DNA of 64,000 nt, from contig CANQIA010000005.1 of NCBI GenBank assembly GCA_947624015.1, positions 1 through 64,000 of the forward strand. The letters are read 5' to 3'. Below, one piece after another: positions 17,204 to 25,689 of this stretch; the stretch's first letter is position 1; each line of letters opens with the position of its first letter. A program made the translations under genes and the position numbers. The notes beneath the pieces were generated by a model. The model searched no databases, had not been told where the DNA came from, and saw nothing but the letters and a program-made list of their open reading frames with translations. This DNA is from an uncultured Clostridia bacterium (GTDB taxonomy: Bacteria > Bacillota > Clostridia > Lachnospirales > CAG-274).

Positions 17204-18271
17204 TCATTTTGGTACCGGTACATTTATACAATATGTCAAAAAGACAACAACATATATAATTATTGCCCATGCCATTTTACTATCGTCGCCAAATTTATTT
17301 ATTATCGGTATTTTATTAAATATTTTATCCTTATTGCCGAACCACAGCATAGGTATAACAGATAATAGTGCGATAAATATAAGCATTGTAACAACACTGA
17401 AAAGGCTGTCATAGGCTGCAAAGCAAAAAATTACCATTATTGAATAAAAAACATATACTGTGGCCTTAGCGCTCTTTTTTAAAGGCTCATTGGAATGAAA
17501 ATCAGGGATATTATTAAATGCAGCGTTTTTGCAGACCTTATTTTTATTATCGATTATAGCCATTTGCTTTTTTATATCGCTCCGGAGTTCATCAATATTT
17601 CTATATCTTGAATTGGGGTCTATTTGCACAGACTTTTTAATAACAGAGCACAAAGGTTCCGTATTGTATGTATTATCCTGAAGTATAGAACCCGTAAGCA
17701 TATAATTCAGAATAACGCCCATAGAATATATATCGCTTCTTGCATCGGTCTGAGCAAAGCCGTACTGTTCCGGGGAAGCAAATCCTGCCGTACCTAATAT
17801 TTCGGTATCTGTTGTCCTTTCCTTTTGACCTTCTCTTGCTATATCAAAATCCAGAAGTACAGCTTTGTCATTTTCATCTATTATTATATTGTCGGGAGAA
17901 ACATCTCTGTGTATTATATTTGATCCATGCACCGCTCTGAGAGCCTGACAAATATCCAATACATAATCGCAGGCTCTTTTTTCCGTAAGCGTACCCTTTT
18001 CATTAATAAGCTGTTCCAGGCTTATCCCCTTTATATATTTTTCTGCTATTACACATTTGTTATCGGCTTCAAATATATCATATATTTCCGGCAGGCTGTA
18101 ACAATCTATGCTTTTGATCTTGTTATATATAGGCTTTTTTTCTCTGTCAATATATTTTATGACGCAAGTCCTGTCATTGATAAGGTCGTAGCTCAAAACT
18201 ACGGTTCCCTCTTCATTCAAAGACTTTATATCCTTATATTGGGAAAGCTTATATTTTATAATATTATCCAT
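17204..18271 (-). CDS. Membrane-bound Ser/Thr protein kinase (Hanks type), DFD variant
   Basis: This 355-residue protein has a kinase domain (about 10-240) followed by three or four membrane helices (about 265-350). The ATP lysine is K39 in CVIKYI, the catalytic loop is H121-R-D123...N128, and the SPE motif is at 166-168. The magnesium motif is D141-F-D143 rather than DFG, and no glycine-rich loop is obvious. The outer PASTA repeats of PrkC-type kinases are absent. It is divergently transcribed from an HTH protein 65 bp away, which could be its substrate or regulator. The key Lys, Asp and Asn residues remain, so activity is plausible. Confidence 0.88.
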   Translation of the reverse strand: MDNIIKYKLSQYKDIKSLNEEGTVVLSYDLINDRTCVIKYIDREKKPIYNKIKSIDCYSLPEIYDIFEADNKCVIAEKYIKGISLEQLINEKGTLTEKRACDYVLDICQALRAVHGSNIIHRDVSPDNIIIDENDKAVLLDFDIAREGQKERTTDTEILGTAGFASPEQYGFAQTDARSDIYSMGVILNYMLTGSILQDNTYNTEPLCSVIKKSVQIDPNSRYRNIDELRSDIKKQMAIIDNKNKVCKNAAFNNIPDFHSNEPLKKSAKATVYVFYSIMVIFCFAAYDSLFSVVTMLIFIALLSVIPMLWFGNKDKIFNKIPIINKFGDDSKMAWAIIIYVVVFLTYCINVPVPK

Positions 18272-18336
18272 AAAAACACCTTTTTCTCTTGAAAAATGTC
18301 CTATAATATTTTATATTAAATAAGAGGTGATACTTA

Positions 18337-18759
18337 ATGAAAAAAACAACGGCTCAGCTCCTTGATGCTTTGAAAAAGGACAGCAATATAAGATATTTTT
18401 TAAACAGCAACAAAGACGAATTTATAAATTCAAACCTTGCGCAGTTCCTCAACAAGCTTCTTGCGGAAAAGAATATCGATAAAGCCAGAGCTATCGAAAA
18501 TGCCAATCTCAACACTCAGTACGGCTACCAGATATTTGCGGGACAGAAAAATCCTTCAAGAGATAAGCTCTTGCAGCTTGCCTTCGGTATGGAGCTTGAT
18601 CTTAAAAGCGCTCAGCGGCTGCTTAACATTGCAGGAGTAAGCGAGCTATATCCACGCAATCAAAGAGACAGTATTATAATATTTGCCTTTAACAATTCAT
18701 TATCTCTTATGGAATGCGAAGAGCTTTTGGATGAGATGGGAGAATATACAATACAGTAG
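18337..18759 (+). CDS. XRE-like helix-turn-helix protein paired with the kinase
   Basis: A 140-residue soluble protein. Residues 55-105 look like a Cro/XRE-type HTH (ARAIENANLNTQYGYQIFAGQK, then SRDKLLQLAFGMELDLKSAQ). The C-terminal helical part (RDSIIIFAFNNSLSLMECEELLDEMGE) resembles the tail of HTH proteins found next to Ser/Thr kinase genes in gut Clostridia; I recall this from family knowledge and have not checked it. The start follows AAGAGGTG. The gene ends immediately before the convergent topB stop, with no terminator visible between them. Confidence 0.8.
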   Translation: MKKTTAQLLDALKKDSNIRYFLNSNKDEFINSNLAQFLNKLLAEKNIDKARAIENANLNTQYGYQIFAGQKNPSRDKLLQLAFGMELDLKSAQRLLNIAGVSELYPRNQRDSIIIFAFNNSLSLMECEELLDEMGEYTIQ

Positions 18760-20856
18760 CTATTTCCTTATTACCTCAAGCCTTCCCCTTTCCCTCAGAG
18801 TAATATCGCATTTATATTCATCGGGGCTGTGGGCATCAATATTTTCAAGTGTTTTTTTCTCCAGAATGTTTTTTACAAAGCTGCTGTCTATATCTATCCC
18901 ATAGCCTTCAAGGGCATTTTTCCATATTGTGAATTTGCAGCCCTGCCTCCAGTTGCTGCAATAAAAGCCCTTTGAGTTTTCGAATACATGTCCTTTACAT
19001 TCGGGGCATACGCCAAGTATTGCGGCTCTTGCCTTTTTGCTCCTTGGCTTTTCCGCAGCAAACATTACTCCGTATTTTTCTTTGGCAGAGCGCTCCACAA
19101 TATAGTTTACATATCTTTTTATGCTTCCCATAAATTTTTCGGTGTCCATATTTCCCTTTGCCACAGATGCAAGTCCCTTTTCCCATTTTCCTGTGGTTTC
19201 GGGAGATCTTAATTCAGGCGGCACTACCTCTATAAGCTTTATGCCCTTTTCGGTAGGCACAAGATTTTTGCCCTTCCTTACAATATAGCCAACCTTTATA
19301 AGCCTTTCTATAATGGCTGCTCTTGTAGCCGGAGTGCCTAAGCCCGATTCCTTTAGCTGTTCTTTAAGCGCGTCGTCATCTACAAAGCGACCTGCGTTTT
19401 CCATGGCGGAAAGGAGACCTGCCTCGTTGTAAAGCTTCGGCGGTTTTGTTTTCTTCAATGAAATTTTGACTTCATTAACATTAAATTCATCGCCCTTTTT
19501 AACATCGGGCAGTGTATCTTCTTTTTTCTTTTCCTTATCGGTGTTCACATTCAGAACAGTCCAGCCTTTTTCTATAAGGGTAGTGCCTCTTGTTACAAAA
19601 CATTCTCCGTTGACCTCTGTGATTATTTTAGTCGTACTGTAAATATGGTACGGATAAAATACTGCCAGAAATCGTCTTGCAATAAGGTCATATACCTTGA
19701 ATTCCACATCGCTAAGCTTACTTACATTAATATTTACCTCTGTGGGAATAATGGCATGGTGGTCGCTGATCTTGGAATTGTCTATTATCCTTTTTGTTAT
19801 AGGGAGCTTTTCAAGTCCCATGACATAAGCGGCAAGATCCCTGTATTCATCTGTGTTGTAAAGCTTTCCCGCTATTATTTTAAGCTTTGGTATCATATCG
19901 TCGGAAAGATATCTGCTGTCTGTTCTGGGATATGTTACCATTTTTCTTTTTTCATAAAGTTCCTGTGCTATGGAAAGGGTCTTTTGGGCTGAAAATCCGA
20001 ATTTTTTATTACAATCCCTCTGCAGCTCCGTCAGATCGTACAATAGCGGAGGAGGATTTTTCTTATCTTCACATTCCACAGAAGTAACGGTTCCCTTTCC
20101 GCCCTTGACCCTTGCCTTGATATCATCTGCCCTTTCTTTGGACTTTATTTTGGTATCCTCGTTTTCTTTGTCGAACCATGTTCCCTTATATTTGCCAAAA
20201 TCGGCTTCGATCTCACGATATTCCTCGGGCACAAAGGCGTTTATTTCCTTTTGTCTTGCAACTATAATGGCAAGCGTAGGGGTCTGTACTCTGCCTATGC
20301 TCAGCAAGGTGTTGTATTTTATTGTAAAAGCTCTGCTGGCATTTATTCCCACAAGCCAGTCCGCTTCGGAACGACATTTTGCGCTTTTATAAAGATCGTC
20401 ATATTCCTTTCCGTCCTTAAGGCTGTCAAAACCGTCTTTTATGGCAGCATCCGTCATGGAGGATATCCACAGCCGTTCAAAAGGCTTTGTGCAGCCTGAA
20501 AGTTCGTATATGTATCTGAAAATAAGCTCTCCCTCTCGTCCGCTGTCCGTAGCGCATATAAGACTGTCTACCTTTGGGGAATTCATTATTTTTTTCAATA
20601 GCTCAAACTGTGATACAGTGTTCTTTATAGGCTTTATTTTTATATTATCTGGTATAATGGGCAATAGAGAAAAATCCCACTTTTTGTATTTAATATCATA
20701 CTCCTCAGGCTCACACAGTGTTACAAGATGACCTACCGCCCAGCTTATAATATACTCATCATTATACAAAAAGCCGTCTCCCTTTGCGTTACATTTCAAT
20801 ACTCTTGCAATATCTCTTGCAACAGACGGCTTTTCGGCAATTACCATTTTTTTCAT
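18760..20856 (-). CDS. topB: DNA topoisomerase III (type IA)
   Basis: A 698-residue type IA topoisomerase that decatenates and relaxes negatively supercoiled DNA by single-strand passage. The Toprim domain begins KKMVIAEKPSVARDIA and carries the acidic motif ATDSGREGE (102-110). The catalytic tyrosine is Y309 in MVTYPRTDSRYL. A C-terminal zinc-finger-like segment has CPECKGHVFE...CSNWRQGC. The length matches the TopB type found both in chromosomes and on integrative elements. Here the neighbours look chromosomal. It follows the HAD gene by 11 bp and is probably cotranscribed. Confidence 0.95.
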   Translation of the reverse strand: MKKMVIAEKPSVARDIARVLKCNAKGDGFLYNDEYIISWAVGHLVTLCEPEEYDIKYKKWDFSLLPIIPDNIKIKPIKNTVSQFELLKKIMNSPKVDSLICATDSGREGELIFRYIYELSGCTKPFERLWISSMTDAAIKDGFDSLKDGKEYDDLYKSAKCRSEADWLVGINASRAFTIKYNTLLSIGRVQTPTLAIIVARQKEINAFVPEEYREIEADFGKYKGTWFDKENEDTKIKSKERADDIKARVKGGKGTVTSVECEDKKNPPPLLYDLTELQRDCNKKFGFSAQKTLSIAQELYEKRKMVTYPRTDSRYLSDDMIPKLKIIAGKLYNTDEYRDLAAYVMGLEKLPITKRIIDNSKISDHHAIIPTEVNINVSKLSDVEFKVYDLIARRFLAVFYPYHIYSTTKIITEVNGECFVTRGTTLIEKGWTVLNVNTDKEKKKEDTLPDVKKGDEFNVNEVKISLKKTKPPKLYNEAGLLSAMENAGRFVDDDALKEQLKESGLGTPATRAAIIERLIKVGYIVRKGKNLVPTEKGIKLIEVVPPELRSPETTGKWEKGLASVAKGNMDTEKFMGSIKRYVNYIVERSAKEKYGVMFAAEKPRSKKARAAILGVCPECKGHVFENSKGFYCSNWRQGCKFTIWKNALEGYGIDIDSSFVKNILEKKTLENIDAHSPDEYKCDITLRERGRLEVIRK

Positions 20857-20867
20857 AATATCATTCC

Positions 20868-21506
20868 TTAAATACTGTCAATGGCGTCAATAATCTCGCC
20901 GACTCTTTCAGCCACGGCAGAAGCTCCATTGAACTCTTCTCTCGTTCCGTAGCCGTAAAGTACGCCGACAGATCTTATGCCGTTTTCTTTTGCCCCTATA
21001 ATATCGTGTTTCCTGTCGCCTATCATAACGGCATTATCCTTAAGTATACCATATTTCTCTATGGCATAGGCTATAACCCGGGACTTAGAGCCTCTGTCCC
21101 CGTTCATTTCGCTTCCGGAAACAAAGTCAAAATATTTCTTAAGATCAAAGTGTTCAAGTATCTGCTCGGCATATATCCACGGCTTGGAGGTGGCAAGTAT
21201 TACCTTATCGCCTCTATCCTTAAGCTTTTGGAGCATCTCGGGTATACCGTCGTATACCCTGTTTTCAAATATACCCTTGGGTCCGAAATATTCTCTGTAT
21301 TTTTTTATTGCCTCTTTAGCCTGCTCCTCGGTAAGTCCGCTGTATTCCACAAAGGAATATATGAGAGGAGGTCCTATAAATTTGTTCAGCGTCGAATTAT
21401 CTTCCGTTTCTATACCAAAGTGTCTCAGCGCATAGGCAACGGCATTTGTAATTCCCTGCTGAGGGTCTGTAAGCGTACCGTCAAGGTCAAATAATATGTA
21501 TTTCAT
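20868..21506 (-). CDS. HAD-superfamily phosphatase (phosphoglycolate phosphatase-like)
   Basis: A 212-residue HAD hydrolase with the nucleophile motif FDLDGTLTD, threonine/serine motif II in VILATSKP, lysine motif III and motif IV VMIGDRKHD. The helical cap (20-80) is of the C1 type found in Gph/PpaX and 5'-nucleotidase-like enzymes. I prefer the ATG at 21506, as AAGGA lies about 10 bp upstream; a second ATG at 21512 would be too close to that site. A single consensus promoter facing this gene sits inside the invertible segment upstream, behind a weak terminator. Confidence 0.88.
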   Translation of the reverse strand: MKYILFDLDGTLTDPQQGITNAVAYALRHFGIETEDNSTLNKFIGPPLIYSFVEYSGLTEEQAKEAIKKYREYFGPKGIFENRVYDGIPEMLQKLKDRGDKVILATSKPWIYAEQILEHFDLKKYFDFVSGSEMNGDRGSKSRVIAYAIEKYGILKDNAVMIGDRKHDIIGAKENGIRSVGVLYGYGTREEFNGASAVAERVGEIIDAIDSI

Positions 21507-21577
21507 ATCCATATTTCCTTTATATAAATTTTTGAATACTATTATACACCATATCGCCAAAAATATCCATATAAATT

Positions 21578-21600
21578 AAAAAAATCCCAATATAAGGGAT
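21578..21600 (-). terminator. Weak intrinsic terminator between the invertible segment and the HAD gene
   Basis: On the minus strand ATCCC-7-GGGAT (21600-21584) is followed by seven T (21584-21578). The 5-bp stem is weak and could act as an attenuator on leftward transcripts from the invertible promoter. Confidence 0.45.
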
Positions 21601-21607
21601 AAAATAT

Positions 21608-21789
21608 TTAACAGAATATATAATTGTGTTAACTGAAGTTTATGCAAAACATAAGGAATTATGCAGATATAAAATGGCTTTAGTACTCCTTGATCATATT
21701 ATATAAAAAATATTTTATTCTGTCAAGATATTATTTACTGTATCATTACAGGATAATTTTTAAATTAACACAATTATATAATGTGTTAA
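21608..21789. other. Candidate invertible DNA segment with paired recombinase sites
   Basis: Two 25-bp sites share the form TTAACA-N13-TGTTAA: the left site is 21608-21632 and the right site 21765-21789. They are in inverted orientation: 21617-21632 and 21765-21780 are perfect 16-bp inverted repeats enclosing 132 bp. Each site itself has inverted half-sites around an AT-rich spacer, as tyrosine-recombinase core sites do. A perfect consensus promoter lies inside and the tyrosine recombinase gene starts 24 bp beyond the right site. This arrangement matches fim-type promoter inversion; that inversion really occurs is inference. Confidence 0.75.
21698..21726 (-). promoter_or_regulatory. Consensus promoter inside the invertible segment
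   Basis: On the minus strand TTGACA (21726-21721), a 17-bp spacer and TATAAT (21703-21698) form an exact SigA consensus. In the orientation shown it fires leftward toward the HAD-topB genes. If the segment flips about the 16-bp repeats it would fire rightward, with its -10 near 21694-21699, into the recombinase gene. Confidence 0.8.
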
Positions 21790-21813
21790 ATTATGTAAAC
21801 GGAGGGATATAAA

Positions 21814-22374
21814 ATGAACCATACTTATCCTATAAGAGATTATGGAGATGTACAAAAGCTTAAAAATTATTATTTGAAAAGAAAAGAATACAGAAATTAT
21901 CTGCTTATAACCACTTGTCTTAATACCGCATTGAGGATAAGCGATATATTAAAGCTTAAATGGTCTGATATTTTGGACAGCAAAGGTCATATACTGAGCC
22001 ACATACTCATAAGGGAAAAGAAAACAGGCAAATACACTAAAATTTTTATTAACAAGCAGATAAGATCGGCAGTCAAGATATATCTTGAAAACTGTACCGT
22101 AAAAACATATATATTCGACAATGGAAGAAACGGACATATTACAAGAGAATATGCCTATATGATAGTGAAAAACGCAGGCTCGGGAGCAGGCATAGGCAAT
22201 GATATTAGCTGCCATTCCCTGCGTAAGACCTTCGGCTATCATGCGTGGAAGCAAGGCACTCCGCCTGTTTTGCTTATGGAGATATATAATCATAGCTCCT
22301 ATGCCGTTACAAAAAGATATCTGGGTATAATACAGGATGACAAGGACACTGTTTTCAATAAAATAATGCTGTAA
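21814..22374 (+). CDS. Small tyrosine recombinase (FimB/FimE-sized)
   Basis: A 186-residue catalytic-domain-only tyrosine recombinase. The full active-site set is visible: R41 in TALRISDIL, lysine at K70/K73 (REKKTGK), H134-S-L-R137, H160 in IYNHSS and the nucleophile Y169 in TKRYLG. The N-terminal core-binding domain of Xer or phage integrases is largely missing. FimB and FimE, which flip the fim promoter, are similarly short at about 200 residues. Its ATG follows GGAGGG. The inverted site pair directly upstream makes local promoter inversion the best guess; a remnant of a mobile element is the alternative. Confidence 0.92.
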   Translation: MNHTYPIRDYGDVQKLKNYYLKRKEYRNYLLITTCLNTALRISDILKLKWSDILDSKGHILSHILIREKKTGKYTKIFINKQIRSAVKIYLENCTVKTYIFDNGRNGHITREYAYMIVKNAGSGAGIGNDISCHSLRKTFGYHAWKQGTPPVLLMEIYNHSSYAVTKRYLGIIQDDKDTVFNKIML

Positions 22375-22468
22375 AATTGCAGTATAAACTCAATATGTTT
22401 TTCATGTTCCATATTGAGGGCTGTGATTTTATAATAAGGTATGGCTTAAATAGGGGCATACCTAAAAG

Positions 22469-22508
22469 CCGCAGAAGGTTCTCTCTCATTTAGCCTTCTG
22501 CGGTTTTT
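22469..22508 (+). terminator. Intrinsic terminator after the recombinase gene
   Basis: A 10-bp stem (22469-22478 with 22494-22503) is followed by TTTTT. It separates the recombinase from the beta-helix gene. A second hairpin without a T run lies at about 22388-22417. Confidence 0.85.
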
Positions 22509-22573
22509 GATTTATTGACAACAGAACATATGTATTGTATATTAAATATATAAATAAAAGGAGACCGAAATAC

Positions 22574-24292
22574 ATGAAAAAAATATTTTTAACAACAACC
22601 GCCGCATTTTTGTTATGCTTTGCGTTTGTACATACTGCATCTGCCTCCATGCCCAAGGATAAGATCGCATTGTACGGCGATGAGGACTTTATACAGGAAA
22701 TACTTAAAGACAGCGATGATACGATAGTATCTGACGGGCTGTATGTTGCCGAAAACGGAAACGACAATAACAGCGGCACATTTGATAAGCCCTTTAAAAC
22801 AATACAGGCTGCCCTTGACGAGGTACAGGCGGGACAGACCATATATGTAAGAAATGGTACATATACGGGAATTAATTATTTTGTATCTTCCGGAACAAAG
22901 GATAATTATATTACCCTAAGAAATTATCCCGGCGAAAAGCCTTTTCTTACCTCTGATAAAGACGGCGCCATAATCAATACGGAGGGCTGTGACTATATTA
23001 AAATACAGGGTCTTGAAATAGGCGGATTTTACGGCAATACGGCTATGGGTATATTCATTGATACGGGAACAGATCACATTATTATAAGAAATAACGATAT
23101 ACACGATCTTGCTACAATTCCCCCGGAAGAAAGCGAAGACGGAGAAGCCAACGCCATACTTTGCCTCGGAGAAGGCGAAACCGATGATAGCTCCATAAAT
23201 AACATATGTATTGAGGGAAACAATGTATATAATAATGTTACGGGATATTGCGAATCCGTTTCGGTTGCGGGAAATGCAGAAAAAATAAATATAATAAACA
23301 ACACTGTACACGACAACACAAACATTGGCATTGATTTTTACGGCAATGCAAAGTACTGTAAGGTTCCTGCGCTGGATCAGCCCAGAAATTGTGTTGCAGC
23401 AGGCAATGAGATATATAATTCTATATGTGATTATGCGGAATGCGCAGGACTTTATGTAGACGGCGCCAGAGATATTATATTGGAAAACAATATTTCCCAT
23501 GACAATATGTACGGCATAGAAATAGGCTCCGAGGAAAAACAGGACGATTATCCCGTAAAAAATATCATAGTTAGAAATAACCTCGTATACGCCAATTCGG
23601 CAGGCGGTATAAGAACAGGTGGCTACGATAAGAAAAATACCGGCTATGTAAAGGATGTAAAAATATACAACAACACTCTTGTCAATAACGGCAAGGGCGA
23701 CGGAGGCTACAACGGCGAGCTGTGCTTTGTGAAATGCGACGGTGTTGATGTAAGAAATAATATGGTATACAAAGATGACACGGAGTATCCCATAATAGGC
23801 GGAGACCTGCCCGGCGAATATGTTCGCAATGTAACCTTTGGCAACAATATTTATTACTCCCCTTTAGGCGAAAATGAAATTTACTTTGAATTTGCCGGCG
23901 GCGAAGCGGAAGGTATTGCCGCATTCAATAGTCAGACAGGAGGAAACGATACCTTTGGAAAGCCCGACTTTTTAAGTAATTACAGTCTAAATAAAAACTC
24001 TTACGGTATCGATATGGGAAGCGCTGACGTAAACGAATATGCAGGCAAATGGGATCTTGGCAATAATACAAGGATAAATGGTATAATTGACGTAGGCGCT
24101 TATGAATTCCAAGATGTCTTAAGAGGCGACGTGGACAAAAGCGGTGTTGTCGATATTGCCGACAGCAGGATAATATTGCAGATAATAAGCGGCATCACAA
24201 AGGATATGACACCCTATGAAAAAAATGCTGTTGATTATAACAATGACAGCGCAGAGGATCTGCTGGATGTCATAGGTATATTAAAAAAATGA
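22574..24292 (+). CDS. Secreted right-handed beta-helix protein with C-terminal dockerin (pectate-lyase-like)
   Basis: A 572-residue exported protein starting at the ATG at 22574 after AAAGGAGA; the 13 codons upstream lack a ribosome site. The signal peptide is KKIFLTTTAAFLLCFAF... ending near ASA. The body opens with YVAENGNDNNSGT and PFKTIQAALDEVQAGQTIYV, the entry turn of PL9/DUF1565-like parallel beta-helices. Many N-N-x-I/V ladder repeats follow (IIIRNNDI, ICIEGNNVY, IILENNISHDN). Residues about 520-572 form a dockerin I-type pair of Ca2+ loops (GDVDKSGVVDIADS, VDYNNDSAEDLLDV). It probably acts on pectin or a related uronic-acid polymer; catalytic residues cannot be fixed by eye. Confidence 0.85.
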   Translation: MKKIFLTTTAAFLLCFAFVHTASASMPKDKIALYGDEDFIQEILKDSDDTIVSDGLYVAENGNDNNSGTFDKPFKTIQAALDEVQAGQTIYVRNGTYTGINYFVSSGTKDNYITLRNYPGEKPFLTSDKDGAIINTEGCDYIKIQGLEIGGFYGNTAMGIFIDTGTDHIIIRNNDIHDLATIPPEESEDGEANAILCLGEGETDDSSINNICIEGNNVYNNVTGYCESVSVAGNAEKINIINNTVHDNTNIGIDFYGNAKYCKVPALDQPRNCVAAGNEIYNSICDYAECAGLYVDGARDIILENNISHDNMYGIEIGSEEKQDDYPVKNIIVRNNLVYANSAGGIRTGGYDKKNTGYVKDVKIYNNTLVNNGKGDGGYNGELCFVKCDGVDVRNNMVYKDDTEYPIIGGDLPGEYVRNVTFGNNIYYSPLGENEIYFEFAGGEAEGIAAFNSQTGGNDTFGKPDFLSNYSLNKNSYGIDMGSADVNEYAGKWDLGNNTRINGIIDVGAYEFQDVLRGDVDKSGVVDIADSRIILQIISGITKDMTPYEKNAVDYNNDSAEDLLDVIGILKK

Positions 24293-24310
24293 CCTTTATT
24301 GGTCATTTTT
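24285..24310. terminator. Bidirectional terminator between the beta-helix gene and spoVAE
   Basis: AAAAATGACC (24285-24294) pairs with GGTCATTTTT (24301-24310), giving A and T runs for both directions between convergent genes. It overlaps both stop codons. Confidence 0.8.
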
Positions 24311-24656
24311 CTTTTGGATCAAATATAAGAGCCATTACGAAGGCTGACAGTATCGCAGCGCATATTCCTGCTGCCGTTGCCTTAAGTCCTCCCGTAAGTA
24401 TGCCTATAAATCCCGATTCGTCTATTTCCTTTATAACTCCCTTTGAGAGATTATAGCCAAAGCCAAGCAAGGGTACGGTCGCTCCCGCTCCTCCTATATC
24501 CACTACATAACGATATATGCCAAGACCTCCCAATATACAGCCTGCTATTACATAAAACACAAGTATCCTGGCAGAGGTAAGCTTTGTTTTGTCTATAAGT
24601 ATTTGCCCTATAACACATATAAGTCCGCCTACCCAAAAAGCATTTACATAATCCAT
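24303..24656 (-). CDS. spoVAE: Stage V sporulation protein AE
   Basis: A 117-residue integral membrane protein of the SpoVAC/SpoVAE family, with three or four helices and the typical GAGATVPLLGFGYNLSKGV loop. SpoVA proteins form the channel that moves Ca2+-dipicolinic acid into the forespore and out again at germination. I start it at the ATG at 24656, which overlaps the spoVAD stop as TAATG and has GAGGGGG 10 bp upstream. It is the last gene of the cluster. Confidence 0.92.
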   Translation of the reverse strand: MDYVNAFWVGGLICVIGQILIDKTKLTSARILVFYVIAGCILGGLGIYRYVVDIGGAGATVPLLGFGYNLSKGVIKEIDESGFIGILTGGLKATAAGICAAILSAFVMALIFDPKEK

Positions 24657-25678
24657 TATACACAAACCCCCTCATTTTCTATTGCAACGCAGTGAGCTAT
24701 ACCCGCTATGGATTCGCCCTGCTGTACGCTTGTGGGACTCATAAGTGCGCCTGTGGGAACAAAAAGTATCTTATTGATTATTTTTCTTTTCAGCTTATAA
24801 TAGAGCATACCGGCAAATGTTACCGCAGAGCAGGCGCAGCCGCTGCCGCCGCTGTGAGTATCCTGTGCATCTTTATCAAATATCTCTATGCCGCAGTCTA
24901 TATGGTTTTTGCTTATATCATATCCCTTTTCGCTTAAAAGCTCAAGCAGCAATTCTTTTCCCACATATCCCAGATCTCCTGTGACGATATGATCGTAGTA
25001 ATTGGGAGTTCTTCCAAAATCCTTTAAGTGTTCATATATGGCATCTGCTGCAGCAGGCGCCATGGCAGCTCCCATATTGTTTGCGTCCTTTACGCCCATA
25101 TCTACGATCTTGCCTGTCGTAATGCTGCGAATAAAAGGATGTTCGTTTCCCTCTGCAATAACAACGGCACCGTCTCCCGTTACGGTCCATGTAGCGGTAG
25201 GCGTTCTTTGAGTGCCAAGATCCATGGGGAAGCGGAACTGCTTTTCAGCAGAGCAAAAATGACTGGATGCGCCTGCAACAGTATTGCCTGCCCCTCCGCT
25301 TTCCACAAGAACGGCGCAAAGGCTCATTGCCTCGCCCATTGTGGAACAGGCGCCAAATACTCCGAAAAACGGTATCTTAAGTCCTCTTACCCCAAATGTA
25401 CTTCCGCAGCACTGATTAAGAAGATCGCCTGTAACAACATAGTCAATATCCTTAGGAGAAAGATTGGCTTTATTTATTGCCAGCTTTATATTATCCGAGG
25501 CAATTTTGCTTTCAGCCTTTTCCCAGCTTTCCAGACCCAACAGATTATCTTGAAGTATCACATCGAAATATTCTCTTAAAGGACCTTCTCCTTCCTTTGT
25601 ACCAACAGTTGAAGCCGCAGATATTATAGATATATTTTTACCGAATTCCATTGACTGCTTTCCTATATGCTTCGCCAT
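24656..25678 (-). CDS. spoVAD: Stage V sporulation protein AD
   Basis: A 340-residue soluble subunit with a thiolase fold. SpoVAD binds dipicolinic acid on the spore inner membrane and helps load it during sporulation. Family marks are GKQSMEFGKNISIISAASTVGTKEGEGPLREYFD at the start (only short stretches conserved), FGVFGACSTMGEA with the thiolase-like Cys, and the GGSGCACSAVTFA segment near the end. It sits 11 bp after spoVAC and overlaps spoVAE. Confidence 0.96.
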   Translation of the reverse strand: MAKHIGKQSMEFGKNISIISAASTVGTKEGEGPLREYFDVILQDNLLGLESWEKAESKIASDNIKLAINKANLSPKDIDYVVTGDLLNQCCGSTFGVRGLKIPFFGVFGACSTMGEAMSLCAVLVESGGAGNTVAGASSHFCSAEKQFRFPMDLGTQRTPTATWTVTGDGAVVIAEGNEHPFIRSITTGKIVDMGVKDANNMGAAMAPAAADAIYEHLKDFGRTPNYYDHIVTGDLGYVGKELLLELLSEKGYDISKNHIDCGIEIFDKDAQDTHSGGSGCACSAVTFAGMLYYKLKRKIINKILFVPTGALMSPTSVQQGESIAGIAHCVAIENEGVCV

Positions 25679-25689
25679 ATGTTTTCCCC

